DNA of 49,978 nucleotides from Streptomyces sp. XM83C (GTDB lineage: Bacteria; Actinomycetota; Actinomycetes; Streptomycetales; Streptomycetaceae): the NCBI RefSeq assembly GCF_023072675.1, contig NZ_JALLGL010000007.1:1-49978 (forward strand). The letters are read 5' to 3'. Made by a program: the position numbers and the translations under genes. The notes beneath the pieces were generated by a model. The model saw only the letters and a program-made list of their open reading frames with translations, was not told where the DNA came from and searched no databases. Shown piece by piece: positions 1-9,599 of the stretch. Every line of letters begins with the position of its first letter. The first letter of the stretch is position 1.

Positions 1-74
1 GTTCATCGTTCGACTTGCATGTGTTAAGCACGCCGCCAGCGTTCGTCCTGAGCCAGGATCAAACTCTCCGTGAA
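1..74 (-). rRNA. 16S ribosomal RNA, 5' end only (runs off the window)
   Basis: Read on the minus strand the sequence begins with the conserved 16S start (CGGAGAGTTTGATCCTGGCT, then CAGGACGAACGCTGGCGG and ACACATGCAAGTCGAACG), the region used for the 27F primer. Only about the first 74 bases are present; the rest of the rRNA operon lies left of position 1. The mature 5' end is placed just upstream of CACGGAGAG by analogy with Streptomyces 16S and could be off by a few bases. Confidence 0.97.
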
Positions 75-194
75 TGTTTACCGGTGATCCGGTTCGCACA
101 CACGAGAGCGGTGCGAGAGGAGGAATAATCCCCTCGCACACAGCGTCCTCGCTGTGTTTTTCAAAGGAACCTCGCCCCAGCAGAAGCTGGAGAC

Positions 195-250
195 GGGGTA
201 TCAACATATCTGGCGTTGACTTTTGGCACGCTGTTGAGTTCTCAAGGAAC
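195..250 (-). promoter_or_regulatory. rRNA operon leader: boxA-like antitermination and pre-16S processing element
   Basis: On the minus strand this stretch contains TTGAGAACTCAACAG followed by GTGCCAAAAGTCAACGCC and ATATGTTGATACCCC. This block is characteristic of actinobacterial pre-16S leaders, where it carries boxA-like antitermination and RNase III processing signals. It lies about 120-175 bases upstream of the 16S start. The function is assigned from the known leader architecture; the sequence match is direct. Confidence 0.75.
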
Positions 251-313
251 GGACGCTTCCTTCGTACTCACCCTCTCGGGCTTTCCTCCGGGCGCTTCCC
301 TTCGGTCTTGCGT

Positions 314-329
314 TTCCGACTCTATCAGA
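314..329 (-). promoter_or_regulatory. third rrn promoter-like -10 element (repeat copy 2)
   Basis: The minus strand reads TCTGATAGAGTCGGAA, a near copy of 394-409. TAGAGT is the -10 candidate; the -35 (GAAATC) is poor. The repeat of a 16-base block around a -10 box suggests tandem promoters feeding the rRNA operon. Confidence 0.45.
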
Positions 330-393
330 TCTTTCCGATCCGATTTCCTCGGTGCTTTCCAGGTTCCCGCTCTCGCGTTTCCCTTTCCGGCGG

Positions 394-409
394 TTCCGAC
401 TTTATCAGA
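394..409 (-). promoter_or_regulatory. second rrn promoter-like -10 element (repeat copy 1)
   Basis: The minus strand reads TCTGATAAAGTCGGAA. The same motif recurs with one change 80 bases nearer the 16S gene (314-329). TAAAGT can serve as a -10 hexamer, but the -35 (GTCAAA at 17-base spacing) is weak. Tandem rrn promoters with poor -35 boxes are usual in Streptomyces, so both are proposed as secondary promoters. Confidence 0.45.
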
Positions 410-516
410 AGTTTCGGGCCCTTTGACCGGCCGCCATTTCCGATGCCATCGGGAGGCTTCTGATGAGAGCGGCGCATCGGCACGCTTCTCGAAGCAGATA
501 GATACTAGCTGATTGC

Positions 517-537
517 GAACCAGACTCTGTCTGGTTC
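517..537 (-). other. perfect 9-bp stem-loop at the start of the rrn leader transcript
   Basis: GAACCAGAC (517-525), a 3-base loop and GTCTGGTTC (529-537) form a perfect hairpin just downstream of the start site predicted from the 552-580 promoter. It would sit at the extreme 5' end of the leader RNA. No run of T follows, so I read it as leader structure rather than a terminator. Confidence 0.5.
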
Positions 538-551
538 CAGGCAACTGTAAG

Positions 552-580
552 AATCTACCTCCCCGAGAGGGCCGTGTCAA
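552..580 (-). promoter_or_regulatory. strong rRNA promoter, -35 TTGACA / -10 TAGATT
   Basis: The minus strand reads TTGACA (580-575), a 17-base spacer and TAGATT (557-552). This is a near-consensus HrdB/sigma-70 promoter placed to start transcription near position 545, about 470 bases upstream of 16S. It is the best of several candidate rrn promoters in the leader. The -35 overlaps an imperfect hairpin (AGAGCCGT / ACGGCCCTCT) that could also end transcription from the gene upstream. Confidence 0.75.
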
Positions 581-633
581 CGGCTCTTCCGGGGCGAAGA
601 AGAGATTAACAGCTCCCCGTGGGTGCTCGCACA

Positions 634-1641
634 TCAGGCGGCCGTCGGCACGGCGGCGCTGCGCTCGGCAGCGTCCAGGTCGCCCGTGTCCCCGGCGCGA
701 GCGGCACGTCCGCCCAGGACATAGACGTACGCGAGGAAGAGCAGCTCGGCGGCGACGCCGATGGTGATGCGGGCCCAGGTGGGCAGGCCGGACGGGGTCA
801 CGAACGCTTCGATGACTCCGGAGACGAACAGGACCAGGGCGAGGCCGATGGCCATGCCGATCGCGGCCCGCCCCTCCTCCGCCAGGGCGGCGCGGCGGGT
901 CCGGGGGCCGGGGTCGATGACGGTCCAGCCGAGCCGGAGCCCGGTACCGGCGGCGACGAACACCGCCGTCAGTTCCAGGAGGCCGTGCGGTAGCAGCAGG
1001 CCCAGGAATGTGTCGAGGCGTCCGGCGGAGGACATCAGGCCGAGTCCCACGCCCACGTTCAGCATGTTCTGGAAGAGGATCCAGAGGACCGGAAGTCCGA
1101 GGAAGACGCCCAGGACCAGGCACATCGCGGCAGCTTGGGCGTTGTTGGTCCACACCTGCGCGGCGAAGGCGGCGGCCGGGTGGCTGGAGTAGTAACTCTC
1201 GTACTCCCCGCCAGGCTCGGTGAGCCGACGCAGGTCGCTGGGGGCGGCGATCGTCGACTGGACCTCGGGATGGGTGCCGATCCACCAGCCGAGGAGTGCC
1301 GCGACCAGGGTGGACAGCAGGGCGGTGGGGACCCACCAGCGGCGCGAGCGGTAGACCGCCGCGGGGAATCCGCGGGTCAGGAAGGCGGTGACGTCGCGCC
1401 ATGAGGCGCGACGGGTGCCCGTGACCGCGCTACGCGCGCGTGCCAGGAGCTGACTGAGCCGGCCGCTCAACTCGGGATCCGGTGCGCTCGACTGGATCTG
1501 GGAGAGATGGGTGGCCGTGCGCTGATACAGGGCGACGAGTTCGTCGACCTCCGCGCCCGTGAGGCGGCGCTGCCGACGGAGCAGGGCGTCGAGGCGGTCC
1601 CATTCGGCTCGGTGGGCGGCGACGAAGACGTCGAGATCCAT
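634..1641 (-). CDS. SpoIIM-like (stage II sporulation protein M family) integral membrane protein
   Basis: A 335-residue protein. A soluble N-terminal helical part (MDLDVFVAAHRAEWDRLDAL...) is followed from about residue 95 by several hydrophobic segments (ALLSTLVAALLGWWIG, MCLVLGVFLGLPVLWILF, LELTAVFVAAGTGLRLG, IGMAIGLALVLFVSG, ITIGVAAELLFLAYVYV), the layout of the SpoIIM family. The HGLLELTAVF stretch is typical of this family. Its role in actinobacteria is unknown. I chose the ATG at 1641 because family members usually start MDLDVF and a GGAG lies 11 bases upstream; a GTG at 1707 would add 22 residues. It is divergent from the RDD gene, a pairing commonly seen in Streptomyces. Confidence 0.85.
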   Translation of the reverse strand: MDLDVFVAAHRAEWDRLDALLRRQRRLTGAEVDELVALYQRTATHLSQIQSSAPDPELSGRLSQLLARARSAVTGTRRASWRDVTAFLTRGFPAAVYRSRRWWVPTALLSTLVAALLGWWIGTHPEVQSTIAAPSDLRRLTEPGGEYESYYSSHPAAAFAAQVWTNNAQAAAMCLVLGVFLGLPVLWILFQNMLNVGVGLGLMSSAGRLDTFLGLLLPHGLLELTAVFVAAGTGLRLGWTVIDPGPRTRRAALAEEGRAAIGMAIGLALVLFVSGVIEAFVTPSGLPTWARITIGVAAELLFLAYVYVLGGRAARAGDTGDLDAAERSAAVPTAA

Positions 1642-1769
1642 CGGTGGGCCTGCTCCTGCACTGTTCGTCGGCGGCTCGTCCGGGGTCAGCTTGTCGTACT
1701 GCGGCACGATGTGCTCTCAGCTTGGCAGACTGAGCGATCACCGGGCAGGTCAGGGAAGGACGACAGGGC

Positions 1770-2876
1770 GTGAACGAGCTGGTGACGGGGGAGGCGGTGG
1801 CACTCGAGCTGCGCCCCGCGAGGCTGCCCAGCAGGGCGCTCGCCGTGCTGATCGATCTGACGGTGGCGATGCTGGCGTACATCGCCGTGAGTGTGGGGCT
1901 GCTTCTGGCCACCGCGTCGCTGGACGAGGCCGCGCAGATCGCCGTGTCGATCGCGGCGTTCCTGCTGGTGCTGGTGGGCGGGCCGATCGTGGTGGAGACA
2001 CTCAGTCATGGGCGGTCGCTCGGCAAGCTGGCGTGCGGGCTGCGGGTGGTGCGGGACGACGGCGGACCGATCCGGTTCCGGCACGCACTGGTGCGCGGGG
2101 CCGTCGGGGTGGTGGAGATCCTGGCGACCTTCGGGGTCGTCGCGTGTATCGCCTCGCTGGTGTCCGAGCGGGGGCGGCGGCTCGGTGACGTGTTCGCGGG
2201 CACGCTCGTCGTACGGGAGCGGGTGCCCACGGGGCGGGCCCATTTCCCGCCGCCGCCTCCGCCGTGGCTCGCCGGGCAGTTCGCCGGGGTCGATCTGTCG
2301 GCGGTGCCGGACGGTCTGTGGCTGGCGACGCGGCAGTATCTGACGCGGATGCACCAGCTGGATCCTCGGGTCGGCTGGGCGATGGCCGAGCGGCTCAGCG
2401 CTGATCTCACGGCGTACACCGGTGTTCCGGCACCGCAGGGCGTGCCGCCGGCCGCGTTTCTCGCCGCGCTGTTGCAGGAACGGCAGGCGCGGGAGGCGCG
2501 CCGGGCGTACGGGGCTCCTGTCGCGGGCGGGGTGGCGCCGGCTTCTGCCACGGCGCCTTCGCCGTACTCGACGACCCGGGCCTGGGAAGCCCCGGCTTCG
2601 GCGGCTCCTGCACCGACGCCCCCCGCATCGACGCTCCCTCAGCCGTCGGCCCCGCTCCCTGCGGATGCTCGGCCGGTCTGGGCGTCGCCCACGGCATCCG
2701 GCCTCGACGGCCCTTCGGCGGCCGAGCCGGTGACCGAGGCGTCCGACAGCTCAGGCGGGACCGGCAACTCGTCCGGAGCCAGTCGCTCCGGGTCAGTCGA
2801 CGGGTCCGAAGCCTCCGGCACATCCGGCTCCGGCCGTGGCAGTGGCACCAGCACCGGCTTCGTGCCGCCGGCCTGA
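1770..2876 (+). CDS. RDD-family membrane protein
   Basis: A 368-residue protein starting at GTG. The RDD domain occupies about residues 12-150: LPSRALAVLIDLTVAMLAYI carries the Arg and Asp signature, followed by two more hydrophobic segments and the conserved GRSLGKLACGLRVVRDDG, RHALVRG and RGRRLGDVFAGTLVVR blocks. The rest is a cytoplasmic, partly helical region (about 175-245) and a Pro/Ser/Ala-rich disordered tail. RDD proteins are often small transporters or accessory membrane proteins; no substrate can be assigned. It converges with the next gene, leaving only 27 bases between their stop codons. Confidence 0.88.
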   Translation: MNELVTGEAVALELRPARLPSRALAVLIDLTVAMLAYIAVSVGLLLATASLDEAAQIAVSIAAFLLVLVGGPIVVETLSHGRSLGKLACGLRVVRDDGGPIRFRHALVRGAVGVVEILATFGVVACIASLVSERGRRLGDVFAGTLVVRERVPTGRAHFPPPPPPWLAGQFAGVDLSAVPDGLWLATRQYLTRMHQLDPRVGWAMAERLSADLTAYTGVPAPQGVPPAAFLAALLQERQAREARRAYGAPVAGGVAPASATAPSPYSTTRAWEAPASAAPAPTPPASTLPQPSAPLPADARPVWASPTASGLDGPSAAEPVTEASDSSGGTGNSSGASRSGSVDGSEASGTSGSGRGSGTSTGFVPPA

Positions 2877-2903
2877 CCACGACACGGTCCGCAGCAGGGT
2901 CGC

Positions 2904-3518
2904 TCAGTCGAAGCGTGACGGCGGTGACTCCAGGTCCTCCAGCTCGATTCCGGGCGCGGAGAGCACCACGTCTCCGGCGATGTGCACGGTGTGCTGCTCG
3001 CCCGTGTCCAGGGCTGTGACCTGGTATTCGTCCACGAGCAGGGGGCCGTTGTCAGTGGCGTGTGCTTCTCTGTCGACCAGGGCCCAGGACTGGTCGACGG
3101 TGCGGGGTGCCAGGACCGGTTCCGTGAAGGTGACCAGGCGTACGCGAGTGGCGGACGAGGAGGGGGTGAGGCGCAGAAGACGGGTGGTGGCGACGAGGAA
3201 CGCCGGTGACGTGCCCGTGAAGGCGTGGGCGCGCACATTGCCTTCGGTCGCGTCGGTGCCGGCGGGGTCCGCGCGGACCCAGGTGACGCCGTCGAGGGCC
3301 GCGCCGCGTACCTGCCAGCCGCCCGCGTGGAGTTCGAGGCGGATGGGTCGGCCGAGGTCGTCGAGGGTGAGGTCGACGGAGCCGCTGTGCTCGCCCGTGG
3401 GGGTGGTCAGCTGCGAGACGTAGCGCCAGCCGGTGGGGCCGGGGGCGCACTGGAAGTGTTCTTCCGCGAGGGGGGTGTGATCGTGCGGATCGTGGAGCGA
3501 ATAACGGCCGCGGGGCAT
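2904..3518 (-). CDS. conserved hypothetical protein
   Basis: A 204-residue soluble protein starting MPRGRYSLHDPHDHTPLAEEHF. It is rich in beta-strand-like alternation and has no signal peptide or membrane segment. It looks like the uncharacterised proteins found beside the RDD/SpoIIM genes in streptomycetes, but I recognise no domain and assign no function. It lies downstream of ahcY on the same strand, separated by a hairpin that probably ends the ahcY transcript, so it may have its own promoter. Confidence 0.75.
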   Translation of the reverse strand: MPRGRYSLHDPHDHTPLAEEHFQCAPGPTGWRYVSQLTTPTGEHSGSVDLTLDDLGRPIRLELHAGGWQVRGAALDGVTWVRADPAGTDATEGNVRAHAFTGTSPAFLVATTRLLRLTPSSSATRVRLVTFTEPVLAPRTVDQSWALVDREAHATDNGPLLVDEYQVTALDTGEQHTVHIAGDVVLSAPGIELEDLESPPSRFD

Positions 3519-3606
3519 GAGGGTCCTGGATCTTGACAGGCGGGTCCGGTCACCTCGGCGCTTCGGCGCTGCCGGGCCGACGGCGGGGCGGGGCCGATGC
3601 CAACGG

Positions 3607-3641
3607 GGCAGGCCCCCGGCACGGGGGTGCGGGGGCCTGTC
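3607..3641 (-). terminator. strong GC hairpin downstream of ahcY
   Basis: GGCAGGCCCCCG pairs with CGGGGGCCTGTC (one G-U), with an inner GCAC/GTGC extension. It lies about 100 bases past the ahcY stop on the minus strand. There is no T-run, which is normal for Streptomyces terminators. Confidence 0.6.
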
Positions 3642-3737
3642 TCGGAGGTGCCGTAGGAATTCGGGGCCTGCCGCCGGGGGCGCATCAGTGCCGGTGCGCG
3701 CCCGCGGCGGTCGGGCTTCGGGCTCCGCGGCGGTGAC

Positions 3738-5714
<1,977 letters not shown>

Positions 5715-7814
5715 GTGACCAGTCCGGCCGGCCCTCCCCCCACGGGCAGCAGCGGCGACACCGGGAAGCGGCTGAAACTGCTCGCCGTGACCGCGTGCCC
5801 CACCGGCATCGCGCACACGTACATGGCGGCGGAGAAGCTCCAGCAGGCCGCGGAGAGCCGTGGCATAGAGATGAAGGTGGAGACACAGGGCTCGATCGGG
5901 GCCGAGAACGTCCTCGATGACAACGATGTCAGCACGGCGGACGGTGTGATCGTCGCCGCCGACAAGGACGTGGACCTGAGCCGCTTCGTGGGCAAGCGGG
6001 TGCTGAAGGTCGGTGTCGCCGAGGGCATCCACCATCCCGAACGGCTGATCGAGCAGGTGCGGTCGGCGCCCGTCCACACGGGTGCCGCGACCGCGTCGGC
6101 GACGAGCGGCAGGGAGCGCAGCGTCACGTACAAGGCGCTGATGAACGGGGTCAGCTACATGATCCCGTTCGTGGTGGTCGGCGGGCTGCTGATCGCGATC
6201 TCGCTGTCGCTCGGCGGGCACACCGACCCGTCGGGCGGCCTCGTCATCCCGGAGGACTCCTTCTGGATGGACGTGAACAACATCGGCGTCATCGGCTTCA
6301 CGCTGATGGTCCCGATCCTGTCCGGCTATATCGCCTACGCCATCGGCGACCGTCCGGCGCTGGTGCCCGGCATGATCGGCGGCTGGATCGCGAACACGGG
6401 AGCGTTGTACGACTCGAAGGCCGGCGCCGGATTCATCGGGGCGATCGTGACCGGCTTCTGTGCCGGATACCTGGTGCTGGGCATCAAGAAGGTCCGGGTG
6501 CCGAAGTTCGTGCAGCCGATCATGCCGATCATCGTGATCCCGATCGTGGCGACGACGGCGCTCGGGCTGTTCTTCATCTACGTCGTCGGCCGACCGATCT
6601 CCTGGGTGTTCGAGCATCTGACCGACTGGCTCAGCGGCATGACCGGCACCAGCGCGGTGCTGCTCGGTGCGCTCCTCGGGCTGATGATCGCGTTCGACAT
6701 GGGCGGGCCGGTCAACAAGACCGCCTTCCTGTTCGGTGCCGGGCTCATCGCGAGCGGCAACCAGACGGTGATGGGCATGTGCGCGGCGGCCATCCCGGTG
6801 ATGCCGCTCGGCCAGGGCCTGGCCACGCTCGTCCGCAAGCGGCTGTACTCCGAGCAGGAGCGGGAGACCGGCCTCGCCGCCCTGTTCATGGGCTGCTTCG
6901 GCATCTCCGAGGGTGCGATCCCGTTCGCGGCGGCGCGTCCCGCGCAGGTCATCCCGGCGAACATGCTGGGCGGCGCGGTCGCCGGTGCTGTCGCCGGGCT
7001 GGCCGGGGTGGAGGACGCGGTGCCGCACGGCGGGCCGATCGTGGCCGTGCTGGGCGCGGTGAGCGGTGTGCCGATGTTCTTCGTCGCCGTGGTGATCGGG
7101 TCGGTGGTGACGGCGCTGACGACCGTGGCTCTCGTCGAGGTGCGTGAGCGCGGCCGGGGCCGGGCCGGCGCGGTGACGGCGCCGACCGCCGAGGCGCCCG
7201 GCGGTCGGGAGACCGTGCCGGTCGGGGTCGGTGCCGGGGCGGGGCCGGCCGATGCCGTGGTGACACGGGGAGCGGCAGCGGCGGTGGCCGACGGGGCGGA
7301 TGCCGCCCGGGCGGGGGCCCGCGAGGTGACGGCCGCGGATGACACCCCCGACAACGATGTCCTGTCCGGGATCCTCACCGAGCGGACCGTCCGGGTCCGG
7401 CTGGCTGCCGCCGACAAGGAGGCGGCGATACGGGAGATGGCGGAGCTGCTGGCGCGCAGCGGTCGGGTCGCGGACGTCGAGGAGCTGGTGCGGACGGCAC
7501 TGCGCCGCGAGGAGCAGGGCACGACCGGCCTGGGCGAGGAGATCGCGATCCCCCACGCCAAGACCGACGCGGTCACCGCGCCTGTGGTCGGATTCGCCCG
7601 CTCCGACGCGGGCGTCGAGTGGGGCTCCCTGGACGGTACGAAGGCGCGGCTGGTGTTCATGATCGCCGTACCGGAGGCGGCGGCCGGGGATGAGCACCTG
7701 CGGATTCTGGCGCTGCTGTCCCGGAAACTGATGGACACCGGTTTCCGGCGACGCCTGCTGGAGGCAGCTGACGAGGCCGCGGCGCTGGCTGTGCTGCACG
7801 ACGAGGTCGGGTAG
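5715..7814 (+). CDS. PTS fructose-type permease, domain order IIB-IIC-IIA
   Basis: A 699-residue membrane protein that takes up and phosphorylates a sugar, probably fructose, using phosphate from HPr. IIB (about residues 20-115) has the phosphorylated cysteine in VTACPTGIAHTYMAAEKL (Cys28). IIC (about 130-480) has many membrane segments and the GPVNKTAF and ISEGAIPFAA motifs. After an Ala/Gly-rich linker (about 480-555), IIA has the active His614 in EEIAIPHAKT. The GTG start follows AGGAG. It stands alone, without fruK or a fruR-type regulator next to it, and the B-C-A order is not the usual A-B-C of FruA. The substrate is inferred from family only. Confidence 0.9.
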   Translation: MTSPAGPPPTGSSGDTGKRLKLLAVTACPTGIAHTYMAAEKLQQAAESRGIEMKVETQGSIGAENVLDDNDVSTADGVIVAADKDVDLSRFVGKRVLKVGVAEGIHHPERLIEQVRSAPVHTGAATASATSGRERSVTYKALMNGVSYMIPFVVVGGLLIAISLSLGGHTDPSGGLVIPEDSFWMDVNNIGVIGFTLMVPILSGYIAYAIGDRPALVPGMIGGWIANTGALYDSKAGAGFIGAIVTGFCAGYLVLGIKKVRVPKFVQPIMPIIVIPIVATTALGLFFIYVVGRPISWVFEHLTDWLSGMTGTSAVLLGALLGLMIAFDMGGPVNKTAFLFGAGLIASGNQTVMGMCAAAIPVMPLGQGLATLVRKRLYSEQERETGLAALFMGCFGISEGAIPFAAARPAQVIPANMLGGAVAGAVAGLAGVEDAVPHGGPIVAVLGAVSGVPMFFVAVVIGSVVTALTTVALVEVRERGRGRAGAVTAPTAEAPGGRETVPVGVGAGAGPADAVVTRGAAAAVADGADAARAGAREVTAADDTPDNDVLSGILTERTVRVRLAAADKEAAIREMAELLARSGRVADVEELVRTALRREEQGTTGLGEEIAIPHAKTDAVTAPVVGFARSDAGVEWGSLDGTKARLVFMIAVPEAAAGDEHLRILALLSRKLMDTGFRRRLLEAADEAAALAVLHDEVG

Positions 7815-7818
7815 CCGC

Positions 7819-7845
7819 CGACGGGCCTGGGGGCGGGGCCCGTCG
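7819..7845 (+). terminator. 9-bp hairpin just after the PTS gene
   Basis: CGACGGGCC (7819-7827) and GGCCCGTCG (7837-7845) are perfectly complementary around a 9-base G-rich loop, starting 5 bases after the stop codon. This is a good intrinsic-type terminator for the PTS transcript, lacking only the T-run. Confidence 0.6.
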
Positions 7846-7945
7846 CCGGTTCCGGGGCCCGTTCCGGGCGCCGGTTCCGGGCGCGGGTTCCGGGGCCGGT
7901 TCCGGGCATGGCTTTCAGGCGCCGGTGCCGGGCGCTCACGGGCGC
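7840..7945. repeat. short tandem GGTTCCGGGGC-type repeats
   Basis: At least five imperfect copies of a GGTTCCGGG(G/C)C(G/C) unit follow directly on the terminator (GCCGGTTCCGGGG, CCCGTTCCGGGCG, CCGGTTCCGGGCG, GGGTTCCGGGGCC, GGTTCCGGGCATG). No gene covers them. Confidence 0.6.
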
Positions 7946-8178
7946 TGGTGCACGTCGCCCGGGGCGTGACGGCCGGGCCCTCGCCGGTGGGACCGGGGAC
8001 AGTTGCCGGTGGGCGACAGCCCATCGTCCTGCGGTCGGCTGATCGGGGTCCACCGCCCTCATCCCCTCCCCCCCGCCCCTTTGCCCTTGCCCGGTACAGG
8101 GCGCAGGAGTGGCGGGCGGTGACCGAAGGGGCGGAGGCTGGGGGTCCGCGGCCGTCTCGCGCGTACGGCCGTCCGCGC

Positions 8179-8436
8179 CGGGGCCACGGGCGGCCGTACC
8201 GGGGCCGTCGACGGCTGCGCCCAGGGTCACGGACCGCCGTGGCAAGGCCGTCGGCGTTCGTGCCCAGGCCACCGGCGGCTACGCCGGGGCCACCGACGGT
8301 TGCGCCCTGGGGCCACGGACCGCGCCGCCGACGGCTGCGTCAGGGCCACGGACGGCCGCAGCCGTCGGCGTTCGCGCCGAGGACACCGACGGCCGTGCCA
8401 GGGCCGTCGACGGCTGTGCCCGGTCTTCCGGTGTCC
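8179..8436. repeat. degenerate ~21-bp tandem repeats in a gene-free stretch
   Basis: The stretch 7946-8476 has no convincing gene. Within it, units resembling GGGCCGTCGACGGCTGCGCCA recur about ten times with substitutions and small insertions (for example at 8200, 8290, 8345 and 8400). The period is mostly a multiple of three, so several frames stay open in both strands, but none has a ribosome binding site or protein-like composition. It is best read as a decayed minisatellite between two convergent genes. Confidence 0.5.
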
Positions 8437-8476
8437 GCACTCCCGCTGCCGCCGGTCGCCGGCCCCGGATGCCGGA

Positions 8477-9457
8477 TCAGTGGCCGGCCGGGTGCGGGGT
8501 CGGGCCGCCGGGGGTGGCCTCGGGGTCGGGGCCCTTGGCGGCTTCGGCCTCGCTGTAGATGTCGGGTTCCAGGTAGATCACGCGGGCGATCGGCACGGCC
8601 TCGCGGATGCGGGTCTCGGCGGCGTCGATGGCGGAGGCGACCTCGGCGGCCGTGTCGTCGTGCTGTACGGCGATCTTGGCGGCGACCAGCAGCTCCTCGG
8701 GGCCGAGGTGGAGCGTGCGCATGTGGATGACGCCGGTGACGGTGTCGCCGTCGACGATCGCGGCCTCGATCTTCTTGACCTCCTCGACGCCGGCGGACTC
8801 GCCGAGCAGCAGCGACTTGGTCTCGGCGGCCAGCACGAGCGCGATGGCGACGAGCAGGACACCGATGCAGACGGTGCCGATGCCGTCCCACACACCGTCA
8901 CCGGTGAGCAGGGCGATGCCGACACCGCCGAGGGCGAGGACGAGACCGATCAGGGCGCCGAAGTCCTCCAGGAGGACGACGGGCAGCTCGGGGGCCTTGG
9001 CGCGGCGGACGAACTCCTTCCAGGAGAGCTTGCCGCGCAGTTCGTTGGACTCCTTGATGGCCGTGCGGAAGGAGAAGCCCTCGGCGATGATCGCGAAGAC
9101 GAGGACGCCGACCGGCCAGTACCAGTGCTCGACCTCGTGGGGGTGCTTGATCTTCTCGTAGCCCTCGTAGATGGCGAACATGCCACCGACGGAGAAGAGC
9201 ACGATGGAGACGAGGAAGGCGTAGATGTAGCGTTCGCGGCCGTATCCGAAGGGGTGCTGGGGGGTCGCCTCGCGCTGGGCCTTCTTGCCGCCGATCAGCA
9301 GCAGGAACTGGTTTCCGGAGTCGGCGAGCGAGTGCACGCCCTCGGCGAGCATCGACGACGAGCCGCTGAACGCGAACGCCACGAACTTCGATGCCGCGAT
9401 CGCGAGGTTGGCGCCGAGTGCCGCCACGATCGCCTTGGTGCCGCCTGACGCGCTCAT
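8477..9457 (-). CDS. cation diffusion facilitator (CDF) family transporter
   Basis: A 326-residue inner-membrane protein. The N-terminal membrane domain contains FSGSSSMLAEGVHSLADSGNQ, which carries the metal-binding Asp/His signature of CDF helix II, then HPFGYGRERYIYAF and further membrane segments, including the helix V region (VVLLEDFGALIGLVLALGGV). The C-terminal domain has the ferredoxin-like CDF fold (HLGPEELLVAAKIAV). Such proteins export divalent metals in exchange for protons; the metal cannot be told. The ATG at 9457 is chosen (AAGGG upstream); an upstream ATG at 9565 adds an unrelated polar extension. Confidence 0.92.
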   Translation of the reverse strand: MSASGGTKAIVAALGANLAIAASKFVAFAFSGSSSMLAEGVHSLADSGNQFLLLIGGKKAQREATPQHPFGYGRERYIYAFLVSIVLFSVGGMFAIYEGYEKIKHPHEVEHWYWPVGVLVFAIIAEGFSFRTAIKESNELRGKLSWKEFVRRAKAPELPVVLLEDFGALIGLVLALGGVGIALLTGDGVWDGIGTVCIGVLLVAIALVLAAETKSLLLGESAGVEEVKKIEAAIVDGDTVTGVIHMRTLHLGPEELLVAAKIAVQHDDTAAEVASAIDAAETRIREAVPIARVIYLEPDIYSEAEAAKGPDPEATPGGPTPHPAGH

Positions 9458-9599
9458 TGTCGCGTAGTCCCTTCGCCTTCGATTCGCCGTGTCTCCGCCG
9501 CGGGCCGGGCCCGGCGCCGCACTGCTTTGCCCGGGCTTTGCCGGTGGGTCATTCTTGCAGCCCACCCGGCCGAGCCGCGTCAGGTGTCCACAGGGCCGG

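Noticed and set aside
8109..8730. Plus-strand proteins in the 21-bp repeat stretch
   Set aside because: Open only because the repeat period is a multiple of three; no start signal and no family similarity.
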